A DNA stretch of 10,000 nucleotides from Candidatus Hydrogenedens sp. (lineage in GTDB: Bacteria; Hydrogenedentota; Hydrogenedentia; Hydrogenedentales; Hydrogenedentaceae): positions 1 to 10,000 of the forward strand of contig JAIWNQ010000110.1 of assembly GCA_020216745.1 (NCBI GenBank). The letters are read 5' to 3'. The translations under genes were made by a program, and so were the position numbers. Numbering within the stretch: position 1 is the first letter of the stretch; each line of letters begins with the position of its first letter. Below the pieces are notes generated by a model, which made no database searches, had not been told where the DNA came from, and saw only the letters and a list, made by a program, of their open reading frames with translations. Positions 1-7,323 of this stretch are shown piece after piece.

Positions 1-672
1 TAATCCAAGGAAACTAAGAAAAGCTTCCAGCAAGATAACCTGTGGTATTGTTAATGTTGTGTAAACAACGATAATGTTTATAAGGTTTGGAATAATGTGT
101 CGGAAAAGAATTCGAGGATTTGAGAAACCAAGGGCTTTGGCTGATGTTATAAAATCTTGCTGTTTTATAGATAAAACTTTTCCGCGTATAATTCGTGCCA
201 TTGTTAGCCATTCTACAGCACCTATAGCGATAAATAGCAAATAGAAATTTCTACCGAAAAAAGTCATCAGTATAATAACAAACATTGTAAACGGCATTGT
301 ATAAAGAATATCCACAAGGTACATCATCCACGTATCAATCCATCCTCCAATATAACCAGAAATAGAACCATAGGTAACACCTATAACCAGAGCCACTGCA
401 GTGGCACATATTCCAACCCAAAATGATACTCTTATCCCATACATTGTCCTTATAAATAAATCTCTGCCTAAAATATCTGTACCAAACCAGTGTTTAAAAG
501 ATGGATGAACAGCACCTAATTCGAGGTTTTGTTCTTCATAACTTGTACGTAAAAATATTGGAAATAAGAACGATGACAAGATAATGAGTATTAATAAAAG
601 TAATGTTATTTTCCCCTTTATGTTTAGATTTTGCAAAAAGTGTGTTGATGTATCATTCATTTTTCGTTTCAT
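1..672 (-). CDS. oppC: Oligopeptide/dipeptide ABC transporter permease, OppC type (3' end cut by window edge)
   Basis: Inner-membrane permease that would pair with the OppB-type protein just upstream to form the channel of a peptide-type ABC importer. 224 codons are visible; the family is usually near 300, so the last quarter lies beyond position 1. Residues 20-41 form the first membrane helix after a short basic N-terminus. GTDILGRDLF (about 64-73) is the periplasmic signature of OppC/DppC proteins. The EAA loop that contacts the ATPase is at about 171-189 (QQDFITSAKALGFSNPRIL), and the visible part ends in EAFLSFLGL, typical of the family just before the last helix. The start at 672 is chosen because its ATG overlaps the oppB stop as ATGA and an AAGGA lies about 10 bases upstream. 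A second in-frame ATG at 660 has no ribosome-binding site. The substrate cannot be read from the sequence. Confidence 0.93.
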   Translation of the reverse strand, partial: MKRKMNDTSTHFLQNLNIKGKITLLLLILIILSSFLFPIFLRTSYEEQNLELGAVHPSFKHWFGTDILGRDLFIRTMYGIRVSFWVGICATAVALVIGVTYGSISGYIGGWIDTWMMYLVDILYTMPFTMFVIILMTFFGRNFYLLFIAIGAVEWLTMARIIRGKVLSIKQQDFITSAKALGFSNPRILFRHIIPNLINIIVVYTTLTIPQVILLEAFLSFLGL

Positions 673-1586
673 TCGTATGAAATCCTTGGGTCAAGCCAAC
701 CTTGAATAATATCAACAATCAAGTTAAATATAAGGATAAGGATAGCGTAAATAATGACAATCCCTGTTATCATTGTATAATCTCTGTTAAACGTGGCTTC
801 GACGAACTCCCTACCCAGTCCTGGTATCTGAAATATAGTTTCGACAACAAAAGACCCTGTTAATAATCCTGCAATTGCTGGACCTAAATATGCTATCAGT
901 GGTTGTAGCGAACCTTTTAAGGCATGTATAAAAAGTATTCGTGTTTTAGAGGCACCTTTTGCTTTTGCTGTTCTTATATAATCTTGTTTTAATACTTCAA
1001 TAATGCCTGAACGGATAATTCGGGCAATATAAGCAGAATAAATAAAACCGAGAGATATTGACGGAAGTATTTTTTGTTGTGGGAAATCCCAACCACCTAC
1101 GGGTAGTATTTCCCAATATAAAGTGCAGATTAGGACCAGTAAAGGACCTAATACAAAGGCAGGTATGCATATTCCAAGAACTGCGAACGATGTTAGACAT
1201 GAGTCGATCCATGTATTTTGATAACTTGCTGAAATTAAACCGCATAACGTGCCAATTACTAATGCAAAAATTAAACTGTATATACCTAATTCGAATGATA
1301 TAGGTATTCTCATCATAATCCACTCTCTAACAGAATAGCTGGGTTTTCGAAAGGAAGGACCAAAATCTACATGAACAATTCCATTTAAGTATCTAATATA
1401 TTGTTTTAAGAGTGGCTCGTCTAAATGGTAATATTTTTCCAAACTATGTTGAACTTCAGGTGGAACATTTTTATCACGGTCAAAAGGTCCTCCTGGAGCC
1501 AGACGAATAAGGAAAAAAGTTAATGTAACCACAGCTAATAAGACTGGGAAAAATAATAACACTTTTCTTGCAATATATTTTCTCAT
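669..1586 (-). CDS. oppB: Oligopeptide/dipeptide ABC transporter permease, OppB type
   Basis: First permease subunit of the peptide-type ABC importer, 305 residues, the normal length for OppB/DppB. A membrane helix at about 9-29 is followed by LAPGGPFD (29-36), the conserved motif after helix 1 in this family. A periplasmic segment follows, then further helices at about 100-120, 134-156, 176-194, 228-248 and 272-296. The EAA loop that docks on the ATPase is at 201-218 (QDYIRTAKAKGASKTRIL). FQIPGLGREFVEA (252-264) and the C-terminal DPRI are also family hallmarks. Its start is 2 bp after the oppA stop, with only a weak purine-rich site (AAAGAT), and its stop overlaps the oppC start by 4 bp. 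Translation of the three genes is therefore probably coupled. The frame is intact. Confidence 0.95.
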   Translation of the reverse strand: MRKYIARKVLLFFPVLLAVVTLTFFLIRLAPGGPFDRDKNVPPEVQHSLEKYYHLDEPLLKQYIRYLNGIVHVDFGPSFRKPSYSVREWIMMRIPISFELGIYSLIFALVIGTLCGLISASYQNTWIDSCLTSFAVLGICIPAFVLGPLLVLICTLYWEILPVGGWDFPQQKILPSISLGFIYSAYIARIIRSGIIEVLKQDYIRTAKAKGASKTRILFIHALKGSLQPLIAYLGPAIAGLLTGSFVVETIFQIPGLGREFVEATFNRDYTMITGIVIIYAILILIFNLIVDIIQGWLDPRISYE

Positions 1587-1588
1587 AT

Positions 1589-3235
1589 TTATCTTTTGTC
1601 TAAAAGAGTTATCGATTTATTTTGTTCTTTTATTTTTAAGTCTTGCCATCGAATATAACCGAGGACGTTAGGGTTTAAGTTATCAACTCGAGATGAAATT
1701 AACATTTTCCATGTATAGAAATAGATTGGGATAATAGGAAGTTCATCTAATAGTATTTGTTCTGCTTCGAACATTAATCGATTTCTTGTTTTCCCATCTG
1801 TTTCATGATATGCCTGTTCTATTTTATTATCGAACTCGTTATTTGCCCAACCTGTTCTGTTATTACCGCTATAACTTAAAAAGCATTCCAAGAAATTGAT
1901 GGGGTCGAGAAAATCAGCAATCCATGCGGATCGTGCAATTTGATAGTCCAATTGGTTTAATGATGATAAATATACTTTCCAATCTTGATTTAAGAGTTTT
2001 ACATTGATGTTTAGATGTTGTTTCCACATTCGTTGTATTGCTTCAGCAATTAACTTATGTGCTTCCGACGTGTTGAATAGAATTTCGATGGTCGGAAAAT
2101 TTTTTCCATCTGGGTATCCAGCTTGATAAAGAAGTTCGCGAGCATATTTTGGATTAAATCTAACTATTTCGGGTGATAAATAATCGCCAATGTTGTTAGG
2201 AACATAATGTGTAGCAGGTGTTTCGCCACCTTTTAAGATATATTTTGTTATTTGTGAACTATCAATAGCATACGCTAAGGCTTTCCGAACAAAAATATTA
2301 TTTAATGGTGCTTTTTTTACATTGATACGATAATAATACACACCGATGTATGGATATAAGAGCAGTGATTCGGGTCGGTTTATACGGTAATAATCTAATT
2401 TTCTTAATGGGATAGTGCTGGTTAGGTCCAAATATCCAATTCGAAAGAATCGTTCTTCGGTCATTTGATTATCGATGGGATAGAAGTAAATATTACTTAT
2501 AGCGACACTTTCTTTATTCCAATAATATGGATTTTTCCTGACTTTAATTATTTTATTCGGTATCCACTCAATCAATTGATAAGGTCCGTTGCTAATATGT
2601 TTACCTGCATGTGTCCACGGGTTATTTCTCTCATCAAAATTACCGTATTTTTCAATTGTTTTTTTGTGAATGGGATACCAAATATTGTGAACTTGCATTT
2701 TTAAGAAATATGCTGTTGGGTATTCAAGTTCAACTTGAAGGGTGTAATCATCAATGATTTTTACCCCTACCTTATTAAAATCTTCGATGTGTCCTTCGTA
2801 GTATTGTTTGGCATTTTTTATACAGAAGAGCAGATAGGCATACTCTGCAGAAAGCTTCGGTGAAAGGATTCTCTTCCATGAATTAAGGAAATCTATTGAT
2901 GTTACAGGTTCACCATTTGACCAAAATGCATTTTTTCTAAGGTGGAATGTATATAGTTTTTTGTCATCTGATATGTCCCATGTTTCCGCTACTGCTGGAA
3001 ATGGCTGTAAACTTTTTGGGTCAAGTGATGTTAAACCTTCAAAAAGTGAACTCAGAACTCGATGTTCTGTTACTCCTGAAACTGTGGCTGGGTCAAGGTC
3101 CTGAACCTCTGCCCCATTTCCTACATATAAAGTATCTTGGTTCGTATTGGTATTAAATGTGCAGGATAACGGAATAAGAACTAAAAATAATACACTTTTA
3201 CATATTAAGTTTGTACTGCTTTTCGTTATATACAT
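1589..3235 (-). CDS. oppA: Oligopeptide-binding lipoprotein, solute-binding family 5 (OppA type)
   Basis: Extracytoplasmic substrate-binding protein that delivers ligand to the OppBC-type permease. 548 residues, normal for OppA. Residues 1-24 form a signal peptide with a basic N-region and a hydrophobic core (about 15-23). Cys25 is the likely lipidation site, although the preceding P-L-S is a poor lipobox. The mature part follows E. coli OppA closely in motif order: DPATVSGV near 48-55, LFEGL near 64-68, AETWDISDD, TFHLRKNAFWSNGEPV (about 96-111), then NGPYQL and NPYYWN. This resemblance to true oligopeptide binders favours peptides as ligand. The wider family also includes sugar and nickel binders, so the ligand is inferred. 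It starts 15 bp after rhaB, with only a weak TGGA-type ribosome-binding site, consistent with cotranscription. Confidence 0.93.
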   Translation of the reverse strand: MYITKSSTNLICKSVLFLVLIPLSCTFNTNTNQDTLYVGNGAEVQDLDPATVSGVTEHRVLSSLFEGLTSLDPKSLQPFPAVAETWDISDDKKLYTFHLRKNAFWSNGEPVTSIDFLNSWKRILSPKLSAEYAYLLFCIKNAKQYYEGHIEDFNKVGVKIIDDYTLQVELEYPTAYFLKMQVHNIWYPIHKKTIEKYGNFDERNNPWTHAGKHISNGPYQLIEWIPNKIIKVRKNPYYWNKESVAISNIYFYPIDNQMTEERFFRIGYLDLTSTIPLRKLDYYRINRPESLLLYPYIGVYYYRINVKKAPLNNIFVRKALAYAIDSSQITKYILKGGETPATHYVPNNIGDYLSPEIVRFNPKYARELLYQAGYPDGKNFPTIEILFNTSEAHKLIAEAIQRMWKQHLNINVKLLNQDWKVYLSSLNQLDYQIARSAWIADFLDPINFLECFLSYSGNNRTGWANNEFDNKIEQAYHETDGKTRNRLMFEAEQILLDELPIIPIYFYTWKMLISSRVDNLNPNVLGYIRWQDLKIKEQNKSITLLDKR

Positions 3236-3250
3236 TGATATTCCAGTTTT

Positions 3251-4720
3251 CTATTTATCCCAACGGTCCCATTCTGCGGTATTTGTAGGATTATAATGTT
3301 CTAATATTACAGAATTGGCAATTACCTCTCTGATTTCTTGAGGCGATTTAATAGCACCAACTGCCATTGCTTGAACACTTATATTCCCGAGTACGGTTGC
3401 TTCTACAGGCCCAGCAATTACTGGTATATTACAAGCGTCTGCTGTCATCTGACATAAGAGTTTGTTTTGCACTCCACCACCTACAATATGGAGTTTTTTA
3501 ATAGTGCAGTTTAAGAGTTTATTTAATGCTTTTATAGTTTGACGGTAGTTTAAAGCAAGGCTTTCCAAAGCACACCGTACAATCTCTCCTCTTGTTTGTG
3601 GTATGGGATGCCCTAATTCTTCGCAAATTATTTGAATTGTTTTGGGCATATTTTCTGGTGCTAACAGACGTGGTTCGTTTACGGGTATAAGTGCTTTAAA
3701 TGGGGTTGCTTCTTCGGCTTCTTTTGTTAGTTGTTCGTAAGATAGCATTGTTCCTTCCCGTTCCCAAATACGACGGCATTCTTGAACCAGCCATAAACCG
3801 AAAATATTTTTTAGATAACGAATTTTGTTGCCGATACCCCCTTCGTTCGTAAAGCCGATTTCCATGCTTTCATTTGTAATATTAGGCTCATTAAGTTCTG
3901 TCCCTAATAGTGACCATGTTCCACTTGATAGGTATGCCCATGGTTCGGAAGTATCCAAAATAGGAACAGCTGCGACAGCAGAAGCGGTATCGTGTGTTGC
4001 GGGTGCTATGACTGGGGTCTCTGGTGAAATCCCTGTATTATGTGCAATTTCTGGGAGTATATCACCTAATATAGTTCCTGGTGGAATAATCTTTTGTAGT
4101 ATATTCGACGGTATTGAGAATTTTTGGATAAGTTCTTTGCTCCAAGTTCTTTTTTTAGCATCCAACAGTTGCGTTGTCGATGCATTAGTATATTCACATG
4201 AAGCCACACCACTTAATAAATATCCGAACAAATCCCCCATGAGTAATAATGATTTTGATATTTTTAGGAAAGGTGATTTATTTTTTATCATGCTCAATAT
4301 TTGAAATAACGTGTTAAATGGTAAAAATTGAATTCCTGTGATTTGATATATCTCTTCTTTGGGAACAATTGAAAATGCGTAATCCATAATGCCTTGTGTT
4401 CTCTTATCACGATAATGAACAGGGTTAGCAATAACAGAGCCGTCATCTGCTATTAAGCCGAAGTCTACACCCCATGTGTCTACACCAATTCCATCTAATT
4501 CAGCGGTGTATTCTTTGGCACATTTACGTAGGGCATAGCACATTTCTTCATAGATGCGTGCTAAATCCCACTGTCGGGTGCCTAACATGATAAGCCCTTC
4601 GGTTCTAAATCGATGAATGATTTGTAAATCGATTTTATGATCTTTCAGGGTTCCTAAGATAGCTCTGCCACTTTCAGCTCCTAAATCAAAAGCCAAAAAC
4701 TGGTATATCTTTTTACTCAT
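3251..4720 (-). CDS. rhaB: L-rhamnulokinase (FGGY carbohydrate kinase)
   Basis: Phosphorylates L-rhamnulose to L-rhamnulose 1-phosphate with ATP, the second step of cytoplasmic L-rhamnose catabolism. 489 residues, the same length as I recall for E. coli RhaB. The N-terminal FGGY domain opens with FDLGAESGR (11-19). Substrate-site segments DTWGVDFGLI (81-90), NPVHYRDKRT (99-108) and YQITGIQFLPFNTLFQ (125-140) are diagnostic of RhaB rather than xylulokinase or fuculokinase. The C-terminal domain has ATHDTASA (241-248, with catalytic Asp244), YLSSGTWSLLG (263-273), FTNEGG and VGGGVQNK, which form the nucleotide pocket. The ribosome-binding site AAGGA (4728-4732) is 7 bases from the ATG. No rhamnose isomerase or rhamnulose-1-phosphate aldolase gene is in the window. 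The immediate partners are a peptide importer and a zinc dehydrogenase, which is unusual. Confidence 0.95.
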   Translation of the reverse strand: MSKKIYQFLAFDLGAESGRAILGTLKDHKIDLQIIHRFRTEGLIMLGTRQWDLARIYEEMCYALRKCAKEYTAELDGIGVDTWGVDFGLIADDGSVIANPVHYRDKRTQGIMDYAFSIVPKEEIYQITGIQFLPFNTLFQILSMIKNKSPFLKISKSLLLMGDLFGYLLSGVASCEYTNASTTQLLDAKKRTWSKELIQKFSIPSNILQKIIPPGTILGDILPEIAHNTGISPETPVIAPATHDTASAVAAVPILDTSEPWAYLSSGTWSLLGTELNEPNITNESMEIGFTNEGGIGNKIRYLKNIFGLWLVQECRRIWEREGTMLSYEQLTKEAEEATPFKALIPVNEPRLLAPENMPKTIQIICEELGHPIPQTRGEIVRCALESLALNYRQTIKALNKLLNCTIKKLHIVGGGVQNKLLCQMTADACNIPVIAGPVEATVLGNISVQAMAVGAIKSPQEIREVIANSVILEHYNPTNTAEWDRWDK

Positions 4721-4768
4721 ATTTGTATCCTTTCATTAATTAGTTCTTATCTATAATTTATCTTCTTT

Positions 4769-4797
4769 ATTTTATTTATAATTATCTTACATTACAA
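4769..4797 (-). promoter_or_regulatory. Candidate weak promoter for rhaB-oppABC
   Basis: In the 66-bp gap between the dehydrogenase stop and rhaB (4721-4786), the minus strand reads TTGTAA (4792-4797), a 17-base spacer, then TAAAAT (4769-4774). This could be an internal sigma-70-like promoter starting the rhaB-opp unit. The gap is nearly all A and T, so chance matches are likely. I see no hairpin terminator here, so read-through from the dehydrogenase is equally possible. Confidence 0.25.
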
Positions 4798-5785
4798 CTA
4801 CACCACTACCATTAATTTTATTTTCTTTTAATTTTTGGAGCAATTCGTTTACTTCTTTTAATGGTGTTAATTCAACATGCGTTTTTACTTTTACATTTAT
4901 GGCTTCTTTTAACAATTCTTGTCCATCTACTCGTGTATTTGAAGTTACAGATAATATATGTTTTTCGTAAAATATGTGTCTTTCGTAATTAAGAGGTGGT
5001 GTATCAGACATATAGATACCTGCTAAAACAAGACGGCCACCTTTTTTCAAATATTCTAAAGCAGTTGGAATTAGATTTCCATTAGGGGCAAAGATGATAC
5101 TTGCATCTGGCAATTCTGGAAGTTCAGAGGGGTTACTTCCTGCCCAATCCGCACCTAATTGTATTGCTAATTCTTGGTGGTTTTTCCTCTGGCTAACAAC
5201 AAATACAGTGACTCCTTTGGCTTTTGCTATCTGTAATATGATATGAGCGGAAGCACCGAAACCATATATAGCCAGTACATTGTTTTTCCTTAGTTCTGTC
5301 TTTTTCCATGCACGGAAACCTATAATACCCGCACATAAAAGAGGTGCTATTTTGGGGTCATCTAAATTTTTTGGAAGGGCATATGCAAAGTCTTCATTTA
5401 CTACTGTATATTCAGCATAGCCTCCATGTTGATGATAACCTGTATATAAGCTATCTTTACATAAGTTTTCCAATCCTATCTTACAGAAATCGCATGTGCC
5501 ACAGGTCATTCTTAACCATGCTATTCCGACCTTATCGCCTACTTTATATTTTGTGCATTGTGTTCCTATTTCGATGACAGTTCCCACAATTTGGTGGCCA
5601 GGAATAATTGGAGATACTACTAAAGGTAATTCGCCTTCTATAATATGTAGGTCTGTCCTACAAATAGCACAACAATTTATTTTAATAAGGAGTTCTTTTT
5701 CCTTTGGTTTTGGAATATCCCAATCTTCTATAATTAGAGGGTGTGTTTGAATAGGGGCTTGTTGATATAAAGCCATTACTTTCAT
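4787..5785 (-). CDS. Zinc-dependent alcohol dehydrogenase family protein (AdhA-like, MDR superfamily)
   Basis: Medium-chain dehydrogenase, 332 residues, probably oxidising an alcohol or reducing an aldehyde with NAD(P). The catalytic zinc site is visible: Cys42 in CAICRTDLH, His64 in PGHQ, and a candidate third ligand at Cys151. The structural zinc cysteines are 95, 98, 101 and 109. The Rossmann fold carries the glycine motif GFGASAH at 175-181 in place of the commoner GxGxxG. The combination CRTDLHIIEGELP...PIIPGHQIVG resembles the branch typified by mycobacterial AdhA rather than tetrameric yeast-type ADH. AGGGA (plus-strand 5795-5799) lies 9 bases before the ATG. Sharing a strand with rhaB, it might reduce lactaldehyde, a product of rhamnose breakdown, but the sequence does not show the substrate. 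Confidence 0.9.
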   Translation of the reverse strand: MKVMALYQQAPIQTHPLIIEDWDIPKPKEKELLIKINCCAICRTDLHIIEGELPLVVSPIIPGHQIVGTVIEIGTQCTKYKVGDKVGIAWLRMTCGTCDFCKIGLENLCKDSLYTGYHQHGGYAEYTVVNEDFAYALPKNLDDPKIAPLLCAGIIGFRAWKKTELRKNNVLAIYGFGASAHIILQIAKAKGVTVFVVSQRKNHQELAIQLGADWAGSNPSELPELPDASIIFAPNGNLIPTALEYLKKGGRLVLAGIYMSDTPPLNYERHIFYEKHILSVTSNTRVDGQELLKEAINVKVKTHVELTPLKEVNELLQKLKENKINGSGVVVM

Positions 5786-5871
5786 TTTTTTGTTTCCCTA
5801 ATATCTAAATTCCTTAATAATTTTATATAATAAATATAATTAATTTACATATACAAAAGAAGGGATTGAAT
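5786..5871. promoter_or_regulatory. Divergent intergenic region between the alcohol dehydrogenase and ferredoxin genes
   Basis: This 86-bp AT-rich spacer must hold the start signals for two divergent genes. On the plus strand there are two exact TATAAT hexamers (5826-5831 and 5835-5840), but neither has a convincing -35 at 16-18 bases. The plus-strand ribosome-binding site AGAAGGGA (5858-5865) belongs to the ferredoxin. AGGGA on the minus strand (5795-5799) belongs to the dehydrogenase. I see no clear operator palindrome. Confidence 0.4.
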
Positions 5872-6168
5872 ATGCGAAAACAACCGATTCCCTATAAGAA
5901 AACAATTTTTGTTTGTACGAACAAAAAGGACGATAATACGAAACCCTGTTGTGGTGTCCATAAAAGCGATGAATTTGTAGTTAAGTTAAAACAATCTATT
6001 CGTGATAAAAACTTAAAAGATGTTATTCGTGTTTCAAGAACAGGTTGTCTTGGTCAGTGTGAACATGGACCCAATATTATGGTTTATCCAGAAGGTATTT
6101 GGTATAGTTATGTCAAGGAAGAGGATATTCCTTTTTTGTTAGATGAGATTATGAAGTCGTTGTCATAG
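5872..6168 (+). CDS. Thioredoxin-like [2Fe-2S] ferredoxin
   Basis: Small cytoplasmic electron carrier, 98 residues, of the thioredoxin-fold [2Fe-2S] ferredoxin type. Four cluster ligands are arranged as in this family: Cys15 (IFVCTN), Cys26 or Cys27 (KPCCG), then Cys59 and Cys63 in TGCLGQCEHGPN. The stretch NIMVYPEGIWYSYV is the usual continuation, as is the closing helix. In other proteins the same fold is the subunit or domain that feeds hydrogenases and NADH dehydrogenases; here it stands alone. The ATG at 5872 is preferred because AGAAGGGA ends 6 bases before it. A TTG at 5866 would extend the frame by two codons but would abut the ribosome-binding site. No redox enzyme that obviously needs it is adjacent, so its partner is unknown. 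Confidence 0.9.
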   Translation: MRKQPIPYKKTIFVCTNKKDDNTKPCCGVHKSDEFVVKLKQSIRDKNLKDVIRVSRTGCLGQCEHGPNIMVYPEGIWYSYVKEEDIPFLLDEIMKSLS

Positions 6169-6178
6169 TTGATTATAT

Positions 6179-6214
6179 TTGAAACTAATCGTTAATTTTA
6201 TGTATATATATAAT
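6179..6214 (+). promoter_or_regulatory. Candidate promoter for tRNA-Ser and possibly the oxidoreductase pair
   Basis: TTGAAA (6179-6184) is followed after 18 bases by TATATA (6203-6208). A perfect TATAAT sits at 6209-6214 but has no -35 at the right distance. Either would start transcription a few bases before the tRNA at 6229. The region is AT-rich with a short TA run (about 6203-6212), so the exact hexamers are uncertain. Confidence 0.35.
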
Positions 6215-6228
6215 CACAGAAAAGATGC

Positions 6229-6312
6229 GGAGGGTTAGGATAATCGGTAATCCACCGGTCTTGAAAACCGGCGCCTTCGGGCTTGAGGGTTCGAGTCCCT
6301 CACCCTCCGCCA
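6229..6312 (+). tRNA. tRNA-Ser (anticodon UGA)
   Basis: An 84-nt class II tRNA folds cleanly. The acceptor stem is GGAGGGT with ACCCTCC (6229-6235/6302-6308). The D stem is GGAT/ATCC, with GG in the D loop. The anticodon stem is CCGGT/ACCGG around loop CTTGAAA, with anticodon TGA at 6262-6264. The long variable arm is GCC-TTCG-GGC, closed by a UUCG tetraloop. The T stem is GAGGG/CCCTC with loop TTCGAGT. Discriminator G6309 and an encoded CCA (6310-6312) complete it; G at that position and the long variable arm are serine identity features. It reads UCA and other UCN codons. The next gene starts 32 bp later with no visible terminator, so the two may share a transcript. Confidence 0.98.
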
Positions 6313-6329
6313 TTATATTATTTAAACTT

Positions 6330-6334
6330 GGAGG
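6330..6334 (+). promoter_or_regulatory. Shine-Dalgarno GGAGG that sets the start of the first oxidoreductase
   Basis: GGAGG lies 10 bases before the ATG at 6345. It decides the start, because the same frame stays open upstream through the whole tRNA to an ATG at 6225 that has no ribosome-binding site and would translate tRNA sequence. Confidence 0.85.
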
Positions 6335-6344
6335 ATTTTTTATT

Positions 6345-7310
6345 ATGAAAGTAGGGATTATTGGATGTGGGACGATGGGACGTCTCCATGCTACTATGGC
6401 TAAAAACTGCGGATTGGAAGTCGTCCAGTGTGCGGACAGTGTAAGCCGAATAGCTAAAGACATGGCTAAAGAATTTAAGGCAAAGCATGTAAAAAATTGG
6501 GAAGATTTGGTGCAAAGTAAGAATGTCGATATTGTAGTAATAACAACACCAACTCCATATCATTATCCTATTCTCGATTTAGCAATAAAAAAAGGAAAGT
6601 ATATATTTTGCGAGAAGCCACTATGTAGGACTACTGAGGAATGTAAAAAAATTGTAAATAAGGCTGAGAAAAAAGGTGTGAAATTATTTGTTGGTCATGT
6701 AGTTCGGTACTTTCATGAATTTGAGGCTATTCAGGAACAAATTAAATCTGGAAAAATTGGTGACGTTGGTTTTGTTAAGATGTATCGTGGTGGAATGTCA
6801 CCTAAAGGTTGGTTTAGTGATTTCAAATTAAGTGGTGGTGTTACATTTGATTGCCTTATTCACGACTTAGATTGGTTGCGATATGTATTTGGTGAGGTCA
6901 AAACAGTATTTTGTCAAAACTTGATTGATAAAAAATGTGCTCCCTTAGATTATTCCCAAATTACGGTACGGATGAAAAATGGCATTTTAGCACTCGTAAT
7001 AGGGACATGGGCACACCCATCGGGTTTTCGGGTGAAAGTTGAGGTTTGTGGGAGTGATGGTCTCATTTATTATGACAATATGGAAAATGCATTAGAATTA
7101 CATCAGAGACAGCAAGGCAAGATATCTGGCACTATCGTCCCAGAAAGTCCTGTTATTAAAAGTCCTTATCAAAAGGAATGGGAAGATTTTATCGATTGGA
7201 TACAAAATGATAAGACACCAAAAGTTCAGCCAAATGATGGTTTGAAGGCTGTTGAGATAGTTAGTGCGTGCCTCCGTTCAGCAAAAACTAAGCAACCTAT
7301 TTCATTATAA
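6345..7310 (+). CDS. Gfo/Idh/MocA family NAD(P)-dependent oxidoreductase
   Basis: Cytoplasmic sugar- or inositol-type dehydrogenase, 321 residues, near the usual 320-350. The N-terminal Rossmann domain begins MKVGIIGCGTMGRLHA, with the full GxGxxG motif at 7-12. TTPTPYHYP (67-75) and CEKPL (89-93) follow; Lys91 of EKP is the conserved catalytic or substrate-binding lysine. In the C-terminal alpha/beta domain, GWFSDFKLSGGVTFDCLIHD (155-174) supplies the Asp169-x3-His173 pair typical of the active site. The substrate is not readable from these motifs; inositols, hexoses, amino sugars and keto-sugar intermediates are all used in the family. The start at 6345 follows GGAGG and leaves the tRNA intact. 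It lies 13 bp before a second member of the same family, almost certainly in one operon. Confidence 0.93.
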   Translation: MKVGIIGCGTMGRLHATMAKNCGLEVVQCADSVSRIAKDMAKEFKAKHVKNWEDLVQSKNVDIVVITTPTPYHYPILDLAIKKGKYIFCEKPLCRTTEECKKIVNKAEKKGVKLFVGHVVRYFHEFEAIQEQIKSGKIGDVGFVKMYRGGMSPKGWFSDFKLSGGVTFDCLIHDLDWLRYVFGEVKTVFCQNLIDKKCAPLDYSQITVRMKNGILALVIGTWAHPSGFRVKVEVCGSDGLIYYDNMENALELHQRQQGKISGTIVPESPVIKSPYQKEWEDFIDWIQNDKTPKVQPNDGLKAVEIVSACLRSAKTKQPISL

Positions 7311-7323
7311 GGAGGGATTAAAA

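Noticed and set aside
14..211. 65-codon minus-strand frame
   Set aside because: It lies inside the intact oppC frame and has no family features; it is an out-of-frame shadow.
3825..4304. 159-codon plus-strand frame
   Set aside because: It is antisense to the strongly conserved C-terminal half of rhaB and has no recognisable domain or ribosome-binding site.
6201..6214. Short TA-repeat run
   Set aside because: It is only about ten bases in an AT-rich promoter region and is not evidence of a repeat element.
6229..6312. tRNA-Ser as an integration site for a mobile element
   Set aside because: I found no repeat of the tRNA 3' half elsewhere in the window and no integrase gene; flanking genes look like ordinary chromosomal genes.
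6225..6344. 40-codon N-terminal extension of the first oxidoreductase
   Set aside because: It would translate the tRNA itself and has no ribosome-binding site, while GGAGG precedes the ATG at 6345, where the Rossmann motif begins.
6185..6463. Minus-strand 92-codon frame with AEGEGLEPSSPKAPVFKTGG
   Set aside because: This is the antisense translation of tRNA-Ser(UGA), a peptide often mis-annotated in databases. It also overlaps the real oxidoreductase gene.
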